From assembly GCA_016793115.1 (NCBI GenBank), contig JAEUIN010000218.1:1-64000 (forward strand): a stretch of DNA of 64,000 nucleotides, written 5' to 3'. Under the pieces are notes generated by a model. It saw only the letters and a list, made by a program, of their open reading frames with translations, had not been told where the DNA came from and made no database searches. Source of the DNA: Planctomycetaceae bacterium. Its GTDB lineage: Bacteria; Planctomycetota; Planctomycetia; Pirellulales; PNKZ01. A program made the translations under genes and the position numbers. Positions 6,280 through 15,541 of the stretch are shown here, piece after piece; position 1 is the stretch's first letter, and each line of letters opens with the position of its first letter.

Positions 6280-8703
6280 ATGAATACCGTCGGTCTGGGA
6301 ATGATGGAATTGGTGTTGGTCGCCGCGACGATGTTCGGCGGCGGGACGTTCGCCGTGCCGCATGGTCCCGACGCCGGGCTCGACGGCGCGGTGCCGGCCG
6401 AGTGTTTGCTCTACGCGGCCTACAACGGCATCGCCCCGGCGAAGGCGGAGAGCGGGAACCAAGTCGAACAGTTGTTGGCCGAACCGGAAGTGGCCGCGTT
6501 TGTGGCCGAACTCGACCGCTTGATCGACGAAGGCATCGACCTGGCTCCGGCGCGCGATGAACAAGAGCGGACGATCAAACGCCTGGCGCCGACCGTGGCT
6601 CGCACGCTGCTTACGCGGCCGAGCATGCTCTACTTGGCGAAGGTGGCCCTGCCGCCCGAGCAACCGAGCGGCAACGGAGCGATCGTCGTCAACGCCGGCG
6701 AGCGCACGAAGGAGTTCATGGCGGCGCTGGAGGAACTCGAAGCCCTCTATCTGGAAGAGGTGCCGGCGAATCTCGGGGTGGAGAAGTCCACGGTCGACGG
6801 CGTCGAACTGCGGAAGTTGCCGACGCCGCCCCAAGCGCCGCCGGTCGCGTGGGGCAATGTCGACACGTATGTGTTTCTAGCGTTCGGCGAAGGGGAAGCC
6901 GAGTCGGTGGTGAAGCGGCTCAAAGCAAAGCCGGCCGCGACCGAATGGCTGACGAAGCTGCGCGCAGAGCTCGGAGTCGAGCGGCTCGGCAGCGTGGTGT
7001 ATCTCGACGCCGGCGCGATCGTGAAGACCGTGGAACCGCTGTTTCCGCTCTTGGCGGCGGAAGCCCCGCCGCCGCTGAAAGACCTCGGCAAGCTGCTCGA
7101 CCAAACCGGGCTGCGCGGGTTGCGGCATGCGGCCGTCGCCTTCGGTCTGGATAAGGAGATGAGCGTTTCGAAGATCGTCGTCGGCCACGACGGCGAGCCC
7201 AAGGGGTTGCTCAAGCTCGGCGGGGCGACGCCGCTCACGCTCGACGACGTGAAGTCGATCCCCCGCTCGGCCGATTTCGCGGCCGTCGCGCGGTTCGACG
7301 CCCAAGGCGTGTTCGCCGCGCTCCGCCAAGTGGCCGAGCAAATCGAGCCGCAGGCCGGTGCGCGACTCGACCAAGCCCTCGGCCAAGCGCAAGAGCAACT
7401 CGGCTTCAGCATCGAGAAGGACTTGCTCGCAGGACTGGGCGACACGTGGACGATTTACAACAGCTGCGAAGAGGGAGGGCTGCTGCTGACCGGGCTTTGC
7501 GCGACAGTCGGCGTGCGCGACCGGGCGAAGGTCGAGAAGGTGCTGGAGCGCGCGTTGCGGCTGGTGGAAGCGGAAACTCGCGAAAACGACAAGCCGGTGT
7601 TTCGCGTGCGCAAGACCGAGGCGGCGGGCAAGACGATTTCGTACGTGCAGGTCGTCGGGCCGTCGCCGGTGGCGCCGGCGTGGTGCTTCGACGGCGAGCG
7701 GCTAATTGTGGCGGCGAGCCCGCAAATGGTTCGCACGCATCTTGCGCGCGGGGCCGACGCCGGTTCGCTGGCGGATGTGGAAGCCGTGAAGGCGCACTTG
7801 GCGACCGGCGACGTGACGAGCCTGACGTATCAAAACACGCAGCTCGGGCTGCAGCTGCTCTATTCCTATGCGCAATACATGGCGACGGTGGGCGCCGGCA
7901 TGTTGGAGAGTGAGACCGGGTTGCGGGCCGACATCTCGAAGTTTCCCTCGTTCGGCGCGATCAGCCGGCACATGCGGCCGTCGATCTCGCTGACGCGGCA
8001 CACGAAGAACGCGATCGTCGTCGAGTCGCACTCGGTCGGGCCGTCGCTGTCGCTGCCGTTTGTCGGCGGGATGATGGCGGGCTTCTTGACGCCTGCGGTG
8101 TACGAAGCGCAAGGCGCGGCGAAGCGCGCGGTGGGGTCGAACAACTTGCGCAATATCGGCATGGCGGCCATCATGTATGCGTCGGAAAAGGGGAGCCTGC
8201 CGACGAACATCGTCGATGAGGGAGGCAAACCGCTCTTGAGTTGGCGCGTGCGGCTCTTGCCGCATCTCGACCAGCAGGCGCTCTACGAGCGATTTCATCT
8301 CGACGAGCCGTGGGACAGCGCGCACAACCGCACGTTGATCGCGAACATGCCGGATTTTTATCGACACACGGGCGTCGTCCTCGCGCCGGGAGCGGAGGGG
8401 CGGACTTTATATCAAATGCCCAGCGGGCCCGGCACGCTTTACGACTCGAAGAAGCTCAGCCTCGACCAGATCGGCGCGGCGGGCATCGCGACCTCGCAAG
8501 CCGCGCTGGTCGTCGTCGCCGAGCCGCAGTTCGCCGTCGAATGGACGAAGCCGAGCGACTTGGAAATCGATCTGCAGAACTATTTGGAGCGGCTGCTGCT
8601 CGATCGCAATCGCGCGGCGACGGTGCTGCGTCTCGACGGCTCGGTCCATGAACAGCCGGCGGCGAGCGCCGCCGAACTGGAGGAGTCTCTTTTCCCCAGG
8701 TGA
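6280..8703 (+). CDS. Large secreted protein with C-terminal DUF1559-type core
   Basis: The product is 807 residues from ATG 6280. The upstream extension of the frame is rejected because a promoter lies inside it and ATG 6280 is followed by a signal-like hydrophobic stretch (MELVLVAATMFGGG). Residues ~30-600 are an alpha/beta region of unknown family with many Glu/Ala helices. It looks like the long N-terminal domains of planctomycete hypothetical proteins. From about residue 620 the sequence matches the DUF1559 core: NNLRNIGMAAIMYAS, then SWRVRLLPHLDQQALY, PWDSAHN and a final LRLDGSVHE. Ordinary DUF1559 proteins begin with a prepilin-like helix. Here the core is instead fused behind a long domain and no prepilin motif is present. 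The function is unknown, probably at the cell envelope. Confidence 0.85.
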   Translation: MNTVGLGMMELVLVAATMFGGGTFAVPHGPDAGLDGAVPAECLLYAAYNGIAPAKAESGNQVEQLLAEPEVAAFVAELDRLIDEGIDLAPARDEQERTIKRLAPTVARTLLTRPSMLYLAKVALPPEQPSGNGAIVVNAGERTKEFMAALEELEALYLEEVPANLGVEKSTVDGVELRKLPTPPQAPPVAWGNVDTYVFLAFGEGEAESVVKRLKAKPAATEWLTKLRAELGVERLGSVVYLDAGAIVKTVEPLFPLLAAEAPPPLKDLGKLLDQTGLRGLRHAAVAFGLDKEMSVSKIVVGHDGEPKGLLKLGGATPLTLDDVKSIPRSADFAAVARFDAQGVFAALRQVAEQIEPQAGARLDQALGQAQEQLGFSIEKDLLAGLGDTWTIYNSCEEGGLLLTGLCATVGVRDRAKVEKVLERALRLVEAETRENDKPVFRVRKTEAAGKTISYVQVVGPSPVAPAWCFDGERLIVAASPQMVRTHLARGADAGSLADVEAVKAHLATGDVTSLTYQNTQLGLQLLYSYAQYMATVGAGMLESETGLRADISKFPSFGAISRHMRPSISLTRHTKNAIVVESHSVGPSLSLPFVGGMMAGFLTPAVYEAQGAAKRAVGSNNLRNIGMAAIMYASEKGSLPTNIVDEGGKPLLSWRVRLLPHLDQQALYERFHLDEPWDSAHNRTLIANMPDFYRHTGVVLAPGAEGRTLYQMPSGPGTLYDSKKLSLDQIGAAGIATSQAALVVVAEPQFAVEWTKPSDLEIDLQNYLERLLLDRNRAATVLRLDGSVHEQPAASAAELEESLFPR

Positions 8704-8807
8704 TTCTCGGCGGCGGGCTCCCAAGCTAGACTAGGTGCGGCTTTCGGTCGGTCGTTCGGCCGCGAGCTCCTTCCCGCTTTGCTTACCCGCCTGGAGTCGC
8801 CTCGCCC

Positions 8808-9494
8808 ATGAAAGTTGCTCGCTTGTTCGTTGCGTTTACTCTCGCTTGCTTGCTCGCCGTTGCGTCGTCGGCCGATCGCGCGGCGGCGGGCGAGTTGTCG
8901 TCGGAAGAAAAGGCCGACGGCTTCGTCAGCCTCTTCGACGGCAAGACGCTCGCCGGCTGGACCGGCGACGTCGCCGGCTATGAAGTGATCGACGGCGCGA
9001 TCGTCTGCTCGCAAAAGAAGGGGGGCAACCTCTTCACCGACAAGGAATACACCGACTTCGTGCTTCGCCTCGACGTCAAGATTCCCGAGGGAGGCAACAA
9101 CGGCATCGGCATCCGCGCCCCGCTCGGCGCCAACGCCGCCTTCGCCGGCATGGAACTGCAGGTGATCGACGATGCGGCCGAGGTCTATAAGAACATCAAG
9201 GATTGGCAACATCACGGCTCGGTGTACGGCGTCGTCGCCGCCAAGACCGGCTCGCTCAAGCCGGCCGGCGAGTGGAACGTGCAGGAAGTCACCGTGCAAG
9301 GCCGGCGCGTGAAGGTCGTCTGCAACGGCCAGACGATCGTCGACGCCGATCTCGACGAAGCGACCAAGAACGGCACGCTCGACGGCAAGGAGCACCCGGG
9401 CGTGAAGAACGCCAAAGGACACGTCGGCTTCCTCGGCCACGGCGCTCCCGTCGCTTTCCGCAACATCCGCATCAAGGAACTCCCCGCCAAGTAA
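8808..9494 (+). CDS. DUF1080 (3-keto-disaccharide hydrolase-like) secreted protein
   Basis: The product is 228 residues. An N-terminal signal peptide (MKVARLFVAFTLACLL..., cleavage likely after SADRAAAG) is followed by the DUF1080 start GFVSLFDGKTLAGWTG. The jelly-roll follows: DFVLRLDVKIPEGGNNGI and GMELQVIDD. It ends with VGFLGHGAPVAFRNIRIKEL, the standard family terminus. Family members bind or hydrolyse glycosides (3-keto-disaccharide hydrolase) in the periplasm and are very numerous in planctomycetes. The specific substrate here cannot be read. A perfect terminator hairpin lies 23 bases after the stop, so transcription probably ends here. Confidence 0.93.
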   Translation: MKVARLFVAFTLACLLAVASSADRAAAGELSSEEKADGFVSLFDGKTLAGWTGDVAGYEVIDGAIVCSQKKGGNLFTDKEYTDFVLRLDVKIPEGGNNGIGIRAPLGANAAFAGMELQVIDDAAEVYKNIKDWQHHGSVYGVVAAKTGSLKPAGEWNVQEVTVQGRRVKVVCNGQTIVDADLDEATKNGTLDGKEHPGVKNAKGHVGFLGHGAPVAFRNIRIKELPAK

Positions 9495-9517
9495 CACTTG
9501 CGGCGATCCGCAATCCG

Positions 9518-9559
9518 AGGCCGGTCGAACCAAGCGTGCGGTTCGACCGGCCTTTTTTT
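9518..9559 (+). terminator. Strong intrinsic terminator after the DUF1080 gene
   Basis: A perfect 13-base stem AGGCCGGTCGAAC (9518-9530) pairs with GTTCGACCGGCCT (9541-9553) across a 10-base loop, and a run of seven T ends at 9559. This is one of two textbook terminators in the window. Confidence 0.93.
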
Positions 9560-9651
9560 GTTTCGCCGCCGAAGCGCAAACCGAGAAACGGCGGGAAATT
9601 GCGCGCCTCCGCGGCAGGATTGTCGCCCCGTCGGCGGCGACCTAAACTTAT

Positions 9652-9669
9652 CTGAGGCTTCGGCCTCAG
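9652..9669. repeat. CTGAGGC-TTCG-GCCTCAG hairpin
   Basis: A 7-base perfect stem with a TTCG tetraloop in the leader region between the DUF1080 terminator and the start at 9774. There is no T run, so it is probably an RNA structural element or a relic of the dispersed palindromes. Confidence 0.5.
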
Positions 9670-9773
9670 CCGGACGTCGGCCTGCCGGTGCCGGCTCAAG
9701 TTCGCGCCGCCGCTCCGCTGTCGTCGCCGCCTCTTCGGATTCGCCAGGACAATCAGACCCGAGCCGTTGCGAC

Positions 9774-12700
9774 ATGGAAACTAAAGGAGTCTGGGGGGTC
9801 ACCAACGCGGAACTGGAAGCCGCGGTCGCCGCGGTCGACGATTCGGCCTTCTTGGTTCCGGCGCGGATCGTACGCCGCGTGCTGCGCCATGATCGCAGCC
9901 TGACCGAGTCCGGCCTGCGGCTTCCGCACCGCAAGACTTATTTCATCTCCCGAGAGTCGTTGCTGGCGTGCGTCGAGCCGGAAGAACTTGGCCTCGACTC
10001 GGCCGAAAAAGTTCCGCCGACCGCGATTTTGCTGGCCCGTCCCGAGCCGGAGCAGTTGTCGGCGATCACCCGGCCGCGCGTGCTGGTCAAGTATTGGCGG
10101 CTGCTGTTCCATGCCCGCGTGCATGTCGAGATGGAAAAGCTCGTCGCGGCGGGCACGCTCGACACGACCGCCGTGCAGCAGCGCATCGCGGCGATCGGCC
10201 GGCTCGAGTTTGAAGAAGTCCAGGCGGTGCTTAAGCAAGAGAATCTCTTGCTGCCGCCGGTCGACGACGCGTCGACCTACATCGAATTCGTCGCCGTGTA
10301 TTGGGAGTTGAAGTTCTTCGCGCCCCGGCTGCTGCCGGATTATTTCCCGTCGATTCGCGATTGGGCGGCCGTCGAAGCGCTCGTCGAGCGCGACTTCGCC
10401 GGTAAGCCGTGGTTCGAGGCGACGCGCTTGCCGGGAAGCCCGGAGCCGCACGAGCAAACGGTGGAGGACGAGGAAGCGCTGACGGAGCGCCGCGCCGATC
10501 CGACGGCGACGAACCCGCGCAAGCAATCCGATCGACTCTATTGCCGGCTTATGAACTTGGCCGACCGGGCTCGCGTGGGCGGCAACGACGTTCGCTCGGC
10601 GCTCATGCGCTGGTGGGCGGCGCTGCGCATCGGACCGAAGTTGGCGCGGGCCGCGCGCGAGCAAGGCCGCGAAGATTTGCGCCACTTGGCGCAGCGGCTG
10701 GCCGAAGCGGTCGACATTCCGCAGGGCGATCGGAAGACTTGGGCCGATGCGCTCGAGGAGCTGTTGCCCGTCGCCGCGCGGGGCATTTGGACTCAAGAAT
10801 CGCGGTTCCTCTACGACCTGCAGAAGGCCTGCCTCGATCATGAGCGGGGCGTGTTCCAACTCGATGTGATGGGCTGGCTCAAAAGCTTCGGCAAGCGGCC
10901 GCTGAAGCAGGCCTTGCCGAATCAACGCGTCGTGCTGCTCTCGAAGCACTTGCGCACGGCCGCCAAGCGTTTGCCGTCGCTGCATATCGGCGCGCTCCGC
11001 CGCGATGCGATCGGCGAAATGCTGCGTAAGCTGGTCGAACAGGCCGAGCAGGAAGTTCGCGCCGCGCTGCGGCCCAAGCTGGTCGCCGGCATCGACGAAG
11101 TCGGCCTCACGTCGCGCAATCGGCCGGAAGCCGTGGCCCGCAAGAAACTGGTCGAGGAACTGCTCGACCGGGTCGTGAAGCGGGGCTTCTTCAACATGGG
11201 AGACCTGCGCGACGCGATCGCCCGCAACAATTTGAAACTGCGCGACGTCGAAGAGCCGCGCGAGTTTTGGACGGGCGACGAAGCGCTGCGGGCCGATACG
11301 GCGTTCGCCGCGAAGCTGGAAGGCGTGTATCGGCGCGGCGAGGTTTATCGCCGCGTGCCGCAGTGGCTCAGCTCGGTCGCCTTCGGCACGGTGCTCGGCC
11401 GATTGCTCACGAAGTACGTCGCCGTGCCGTTCGGCGGCGCTTACATGATGATGGCGTTCATCCAGCATCATCTGCCGGAGCGCTGGATCGAGGAAGACCA
11501 CGTCGAATTGCGCAGCGTGCCGATCGTCGGTCTGCTCGGCTGCGTCGTCATCATGCTTTATTCGCCGACGTTCCGCGCCGGCTGCTGGGACGTCGTGCGG
11601 GCCTTGAGCGGCTTGTTCTCCGACCTCTTCATTCGATGGCCGAAGCGTCTGCTGCAGACGGAGTTGATGCGGCAGTTCATGCAAACGAGCGCCTACCGCG
11701 CGTTGCAGCAGTTCGTCTTTAAACCGCTGGCGACGACGATCGTGCTCGGTTTGCTGTTGATGGCGCTCCGGTTTCGGGCGATCGGCTGGCAAGGCTGGCT
11801 GAGCGTGTTCGTGGTCGCCAACCTGTTGGTGAATTCGAAATGGGGCCGCGCCGTCGACGAATGGCTCTCCGATCTCGGGCACCGCTCCTGGCATCAACTG
11901 CGGATGCGCATTTTCACCACGGTCGTCCACGCGGTGATGGAGTTCTTTCACGAGGCGCTCGAATCGATGGAGCGGGCGCTCTACGCGGTCGACGAATTCC
12001 TCCGGTTTCGCACCGGCGAAAGCCGGCCGGCGACCGCTTTCAAGGCGGCGACCGGGTTCGTCTGGTACTTCATCAACTACGTGGTTCGCTTCTGCGTGAC
12101 GCTCTTGGTCGAGCCGCAAATCAACCCGATCAAGCACTTCCCGGTCGTCACCGTCTCGCACAAGATCATCCTGCCGTTGGCCGCGCCTCCCTTGAGCGGC
12201 GGGTTCTCCATTCTCGGCGCGCAATTCGGCTGGCTGTTCGACATGTCGGTCGAGTCGGCGAATTGGCTGGCCGTGAGCATCGTCTGGCTGATTCCCGGCA
12301 TCTTCGGCTACGTCGCCTGGGAGTTGCGCAACAACTGGTTCCTCTACGACGCCAATCGCTCGCCGAACTTGAAGCCGGTCGTCGTCGGCGACCACGGGGA
12401 GACGACGATTCGCCTGCTCCGCTCCGGCTTCCACTCCGGCACCATTCCGAAAACGTTCGCCAAGCTCCGTCGGGCCGATCGCAAGGCCCTCGCCGTCGGT
12501 TCGTGGGACGATTCGCGAAAGTATCGCGATCGCTTGCACGACGTGGCCGAAGAGGTCGAGCATTTTATCGAACGGGAGTTTTGCGAGATCCTCGCGCAAA
12601 GTTCGCGGGCCGCCGAATTGCGGCTGCACCTCGACGACCTGGCCATGGGGATCAATCACCTGCGGATTTCGCTCAGCGGCGACGACGTCTACGCCGAGCG

Positions 12701-13163
12701 GCTCGTCATCACCGTGCAAGACAAGTCGGGCTGGATGATCGCGAAGATGGACTTGCCGTCGTGGTACGAGCGGTTGAGCGTCGAGCAGGCGCGGACGTTG
12801 ATGACCGCGGTTTCGGGGCTCTACAAAATGTGCGGCGTCGACTTCGTGCACGAGCAGATCGAAGCGTCGTTCGCGCCCGACGTGCCGCGCTACGACTTCA
12901 ACGAGCGCGGGCTCTTGGTCTGGGCCGACGATCAAAGCGACGCGCCGGTGCAATACGATCTGCGCCGCAATTCGGAGCAGTCTCAACTCGTTTCGCCGAC
13001 CGTGCCCTGCTCGCTGCCGACGCTCGACCGGCAACGGTTGTTCTTCGCCGCCGCCCCGATTCGCTGGGCGCAGTGGGTCGACTTCTGGGATCGCGAAAGC
13101 CGCAACCTCGACGAAGGTACCGTGACGCACGATCTCGATCGCCCCTGGGGCTCGATGCGGTAA
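9774..13163 (+). CDS. Giant membrane protein (1129 aa), family not recognised
   Basis: The start at ATG 9774 (METKGVWGV) was chosen because residues upstream in the frame are low-complexity Arg/Ser. Residues 1 to about 540 are soluble, helical and charged, and show no recognisable catalytic motif. About six hydrophobic segments fall between roughly 540 and 870, with loops such as GVYRRGEVYRRVPQW and INPIKHFPVVTVSH. One of them (LAVSIVWLIPGIFGYVAWEL) is followed by NNWFLYDANR. The last ~250 residues are soluble again and include a conserved-looking YERLSVEQARTLMTAVSGLY segment. No repeat, ATPase or protease motif is visible. The length and two soluble domains around a membrane core suggest a scaffold, transport or signalling role, but none can be assigned. 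It is followed by a convergent HtrA gene. Confidence 0.8.
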   Translation: METKGVWGVTNAELEAAVAAVDDSAFLVPARIVRRVLRHDRSLTESGLRLPHRKTYFISRESLLACVEPEELGLDSAEKVPPTAILLARPEPEQLSAITRPRVLVKYWRLLFHARVHVEMEKLVAAGTLDTTAVQQRIAAIGRLEFEEVQAVLKQENLLLPPVDDASTYIEFVAVYWELKFFAPRLLPDYFPSIRDWAAVEALVERDFAGKPWFEATRLPGSPEPHEQTVEDEEALTERRADPTATNPRKQSDRLYCRLMNLADRARVGGNDVRSALMRWWAALRIGPKLARAAREQGREDLRHLAQRLAEAVDIPQGDRKTWADALEELLPVAARGIWTQESRFLYDLQKACLDHERGVFQLDVMGWLKSFGKRPLKQALPNQRVVLLSKHLRTAAKRLPSLHIGALRRDAIGEMLRKLVEQAEQEVRAALRPKLVAGIDEVGLTSRNRPEAVARKKLVEELLDRVVKRGFFNMGDLRDAIARNNLKLRDVEEPREFWTGDEALRADTAFAAKLEGVYRRGEVYRRVPQWLSSVAFGTVLGRLLTKYVAVPFGGAYMMMAFIQHHLPERWIEEDHVELRSVPIVGLLGCVVIMLYSPTFRAGCWDVVRALSGLFSDLFIRWPKRLLQTELMRQFMQTSAYRALQQFVFKPLATTIVLGLLLMALRFRAIGWQGWLSVFVVANLLVNSKWGRAVDEWLSDLGHRSWHQLRMRIFTTVVHAVMEFFHEALESMERALYAVDEFLRFRTGESRPATAFKAATGFVWYFINYVVRFCVTLLVEPQINPIKHFPVVTVSHKIILPLAAPPLSGGFSILGAQFGWLFDMSVESANWLAVSIVWLIPGIFGYVAWELRNNWFLYDANRSPNLKPVVVGDHGETTIRLLRSGFHSGTIPKTFAKLRRADRKALAVGSWDDSRKYRDRLHDVAEEVEHFIEREFCEILAQSSRAAELRLHLDDLAMGINHLRISLSGDDVYAERLVITVQDKSGWMIAKMDLPSWYERLSVEQARTLMTAVSGLYKMCGVDFVHEQIEASFAPDVPRYDFNERGLLVWADDQSDAPVQYDLRRNSEQSQLVSPTVPCSLPTLDRQRLFFAAAPIRWAQWVDFWDRESRNLDEGTVTHDLDRPWGSMR

Positions 13164-13337
13164 CGGGTTCCCAACAGGAAGAAATGCGAGGCGACATGTG
13201 CGCCGCGGCGTCGACCCGGTCGCTGACGCTCCCGGCTCTGAAGCTGGTGCCGACGCCGAACTTGGTACCCGCCTCGGAGTCCGGAGCGAAAGCGACGGGT
13301 TCGACTTTGAAGCGCAAACGCCGCGCAGATTAACCGC

Positions 13338-13362
13338 GTGGGCCTCGCTGCGCTCGACCCAC
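13338..13362. repeat. GTGGGcctcgctgcgctcgaCCCAC dispersed palindromic repeat
   Basis: This copy differs from 6117-6141 at one base in the centre. It lies 7 bases beyond the HtrA stop, between the convergent 9774-13163 and 13369-14607 genes, where a bidirectional stem-loop would fit. Confidence 0.7.
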
Positions 13363-13368
13363 CCTACT

Positions 13369-14607
13369 TCAGCGGCGGACGTTGACGTCGTCGGGGCGTT
13401 GGCCGATGGTGATCGTGAGCTTCAGCGGCGATTCGCCGCGGAGCGCGATCACTTCGACTTTGGTGCCGATCGTCGTCTTGGCGATTTGCAGCGTGAGTTC
13501 CATCGCGTCGACGACCGGCTTGCCGTCCCATTGCAGTATGATGTCGCCCGGGCGCAAGCCGCCGAGCGCCGCCGGGGAATTGGCGATGACGCGGGTGACG
13601 AGCAGACCGCCGGTCTTTTCGAGGCCGGCGTCCTTCAATTGCTCGGCCGTGAGGTTGTCGAGCCCGACGCCGAGCCAGCCGCGGGCGACTTTGCCCCCTT
13701 CGATGAGCTTGGCGTAAACTTCCTTCGCCGTGTTGCTGGGAATGGCGAAGCTGATGCCGCGAAACGCTTCGCCGACGATCGCCGTATTGATGCCGACGAC
13801 CTTGCCGGTGATGTCGACCAACGGGCCGCCGCTGTTGCCGGGATTCACGGCCGCATCGGTCTGGAGGAAGTCTTGATACGGGGAGCGCGAGGCGAGCCCG
13901 CGACGTTCTTTAGCGCTGACGACGCCGACGGTGAGGCTGCGATCGAGTCCGTAGGGATTGCCGATCGCCAAGACCCAATCGCCGACCTTGAGCTTGTCGC
14001 TGTCGCCCCACTCGGCGGCGATGAGTTTATCGGCCTGGAGCTTGAGCACGGCCATGTCGGTGAGCACGTCGTAGCCGACGAGGCGGACGTCGCCGATCGT
14101 GCGGCCGTCGGCGAGTTTGACTTCCAGCGCGGCGGCGTCTTGGACGACGTGGTAGTTGGTGACGACGTAGCCGTTGGCGGCGTCGACGATGACTCCCGAG
14201 CCTTGGCCGCGCATCCGTTCCCCGCGGCCGTAGGGGACGCGCAAGCCCCATTCGTCTTCGACTTCGCGGCGAACGATCTTCACCGACTCGGTGTTGATGT
14301 GGACGACGCTCCCTTCGATGCGTTGAGCGACGAGCGTGAAAGCCAGCGAGGTGTCGCCTAGTTTCACCAGCGAGGCTTTGTCGCCCAATTTCGCCAGTTG
14401 CTCCTCGGCGACTTCGGCTTGAGCGCGGAGTTCGCCGCGCTTCACCGCATATTGAAACTGTTCGGCGCCCAGCGGCAGCAACAGCACGAAGACCAGCGCC
14501 GCGAGAATGACGACGAGGATCGGCAATCGGTTGGGAGCCGACCGCGGCGGCGGAGGAGGCGGCGCCGGTTGATAGTACGGAAATGGCGTCGGTTCGTCGC
14601 TGTGCAT
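13369..14607 (-). CDS. HtrA/Do-type serine protease, membrane-anchored, one PDZ
   Basis: The product is 412 residues. A Pro-rich cytoplasmic head (PYYQPAPPPPPP) precedes one transmembrane helix (about 27-48). A short coiled segment follows (about 50-80), then the trypsin-like domain. The triad is visible: His in VVTNYHVVQDA (~152), Asp in DMAVLKLQ (~184) and Ser in NPGNSGGPLV (~258). A single PDZ domain (about 305-400) begins at ARGWLGVGLDNL and includes GGLRPGDIILQWDG. Such proteins degrade or refold damaged envelope proteins, with the PDZ sensing exposed C-termini. Type: DegS-like in anchoring and PDZ number. It is transcribed away from aat, with 80 bases between the two starts. A second, distinct HtrA paralogue lies at 57272-58633. 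Confidence 0.95.
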   Translation of the reverse strand: MHSDEPTPFPYYQPAPPPPPPRSAPNRLPILVVILAALVFVLLLPLGAEQFQYAVKRGELRAQAEVAEEQLAKLGDKASLVKLGDTSLAFTLVAQRIEGSVVHINTESVKIVRREVEDEWGLRVPYGRGERMRGQGSGVIVDAANGYVVTNYHVVQDAAALEVKLADGRTIGDVRLVGYDVLTDMAVLKLQADKLIAAEWGDSDKLKVGDWVLAIGNPYGLDRSLTVGVVSAKERRGLASRSPYQDFLQTDAAVNPGNSGGPLVDITGKVVGINTAIVGEAFRGISFAIPSNTAKEVYAKLIEGGKVARGWLGVGLDNLTAEQLKDAGLEKTGGLLVTRVIANSPAALGGLRPGDIILQWDGKPVVDAMELTLQIAKTTIGTKVEVIALRGESPLKLTITIGQRPDDVNVRR

Positions 14608-14687
14608 ATAATTGACCGCGCTGGAGTGGCTGATCGGAAAGCGTTCGTCGAGATTATATCGCCGCCGCCGCTCTTGAGCAGCGGGCC

Positions 14688-15413
14688 GTGCGAAGCGATC
14701 GGTTCGCCGGATTTCTTCTGAGGAAATATGAGGTGTCGACGCCGCGTTTTTTTCCTTCGCCCCATCATTGCGGAGCCGACGGATTTCTCGGCATCGGCGG
14801 ACGACTTACGCCCGAGTGGCTCCTCGACGCCTACTACCACGGCATATTTCCCTGGCCGCTGGGGGACGGAACCTTGGCTTGGTTTTCGCCCGACCCGCGC
14901 GCCGTGATCGAATTCGCCGACTTTCATGTCTCACGCCGGCTGCGCGACACTTTGCGCAGCAAGAAGTTCACGGTGACGTTCGATCAAGATTTCGCCGGCG
15001 TCATCGACGGCTGCGCCACGGCCCATTATCGCAGCGAAGGAACGTGGATCACGCCCGAGATGCGGGCCGCCTACGTTCGCCTGCACAAATTGGGGCACGC
15101 ACACAGCGTGGAAACCTGGCACGAGGGAAAGCTCGCCGGCGGAACCTACGGCGTGGCCGTCGGCGGCTTGTTCGCGGCGGAGTCGATGTTCTACCGCGTT
15201 TCGGACGCCTCGAAAGTCGCCGTGACCCGGCTTGTCGAACATTTGCAGACACGTGGCTACGCCCTGCTCGACATCCAGCAGATGACGCCGAATTCCAAAC
15301 GGCTCGGAGCGACGACGATGCCCCGGTATGAGTATCTCAGGCGAGTCGCCGCAGCGGTGCGCCTACCGGTGACGTTTGGGGACGGCGGATGCGAAGACGT
15401 AGGGAGTTTGTAG
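14688..15413 (+). CDS. aat: Leucyl/phenylalanyl-tRNA--protein transferase
   Basis: The product is 241 residues, a normal length. It transfers Leu or Phe from aminoacyl-tRNA to N-terminal Arg/Lys of proteins, marking them for ClpS/ClpAP in the N-degron pathway. Family landmarks run in order: FFPSP near the start, GFLGIGGRLTPEWLLDAY, GIFPWP, WFSPDPRAVI, TWITPEMRAAY, HSVETWHEGKLAGG, YGVAVGGLFAAESMFYR and DIQQMTPNSKRLGA. The start at 14688 leaves about 20 residues before FFPSP, so a slightly later start is possible. The divergent HtrA gene suggests a shared upstream region for two protein-quality-control genes. A shortened composite palindrome follows the stop. Confidence 0.96.
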   Translation: MRSDRFAGFLLRKYEVSTPRFFPSPHHCGADGFLGIGGRLTPEWLLDAYYHGIFPWPLGDGTLAWFSPDPRAVIEFADFHVSRRLRDTLRSKKFTVTFDQDFAGVIDGCATAHYRSEGTWITPEMRAAYVRLHKLGHAHSVETWHEGKLAGGTYGVAVGGLFAAESMFYRVSDASKVAVTRLVEHLQTRGYALLDIQQMTPNSKRLGATTMPRYEYLRRVAAAVRLPVTFGDGGCEDVGSL

Positions 15414-15430
15414 AGAACGTGACATTTTCA

Positions 15431-15520
15431 CGAACCCGGAGGGTTCGCAGAAGGCGGCCGGTGGTCGAGGCCGAAGGCCGACACCGCCGGCTCATGTCTT
15501 CCCGTCTCTGCCGAGACGGG
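15431..15520. repeat. Shortened composite palindromic element, copy C
   Basis: CGAACCCGGAGGGTTCG (15431-15447), CCGGTGGTCGAGGCC...CCGCCGG (15458-15490) and CCCGTCTC-tgcc-GAGACGGG (15501-15520). The outer units match copies A and B, but the two central GGCATCCC units are absent. It lies 18 bases past the aat stop, in the convergent gap, and could act as a transcription end. Confidence 0.75.
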
Positions 15521-15541
15521 ATTTAACCTCGCCGCTACTGC

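Noticed and set aside
9753..13130. 1125-codon open frame antisense to the giant membrane protein
   Set aside because: Composition is Arg/Gln/His/Asp-heavy with no domain. The sense strand shows ordinary membrane helices and coding composition.
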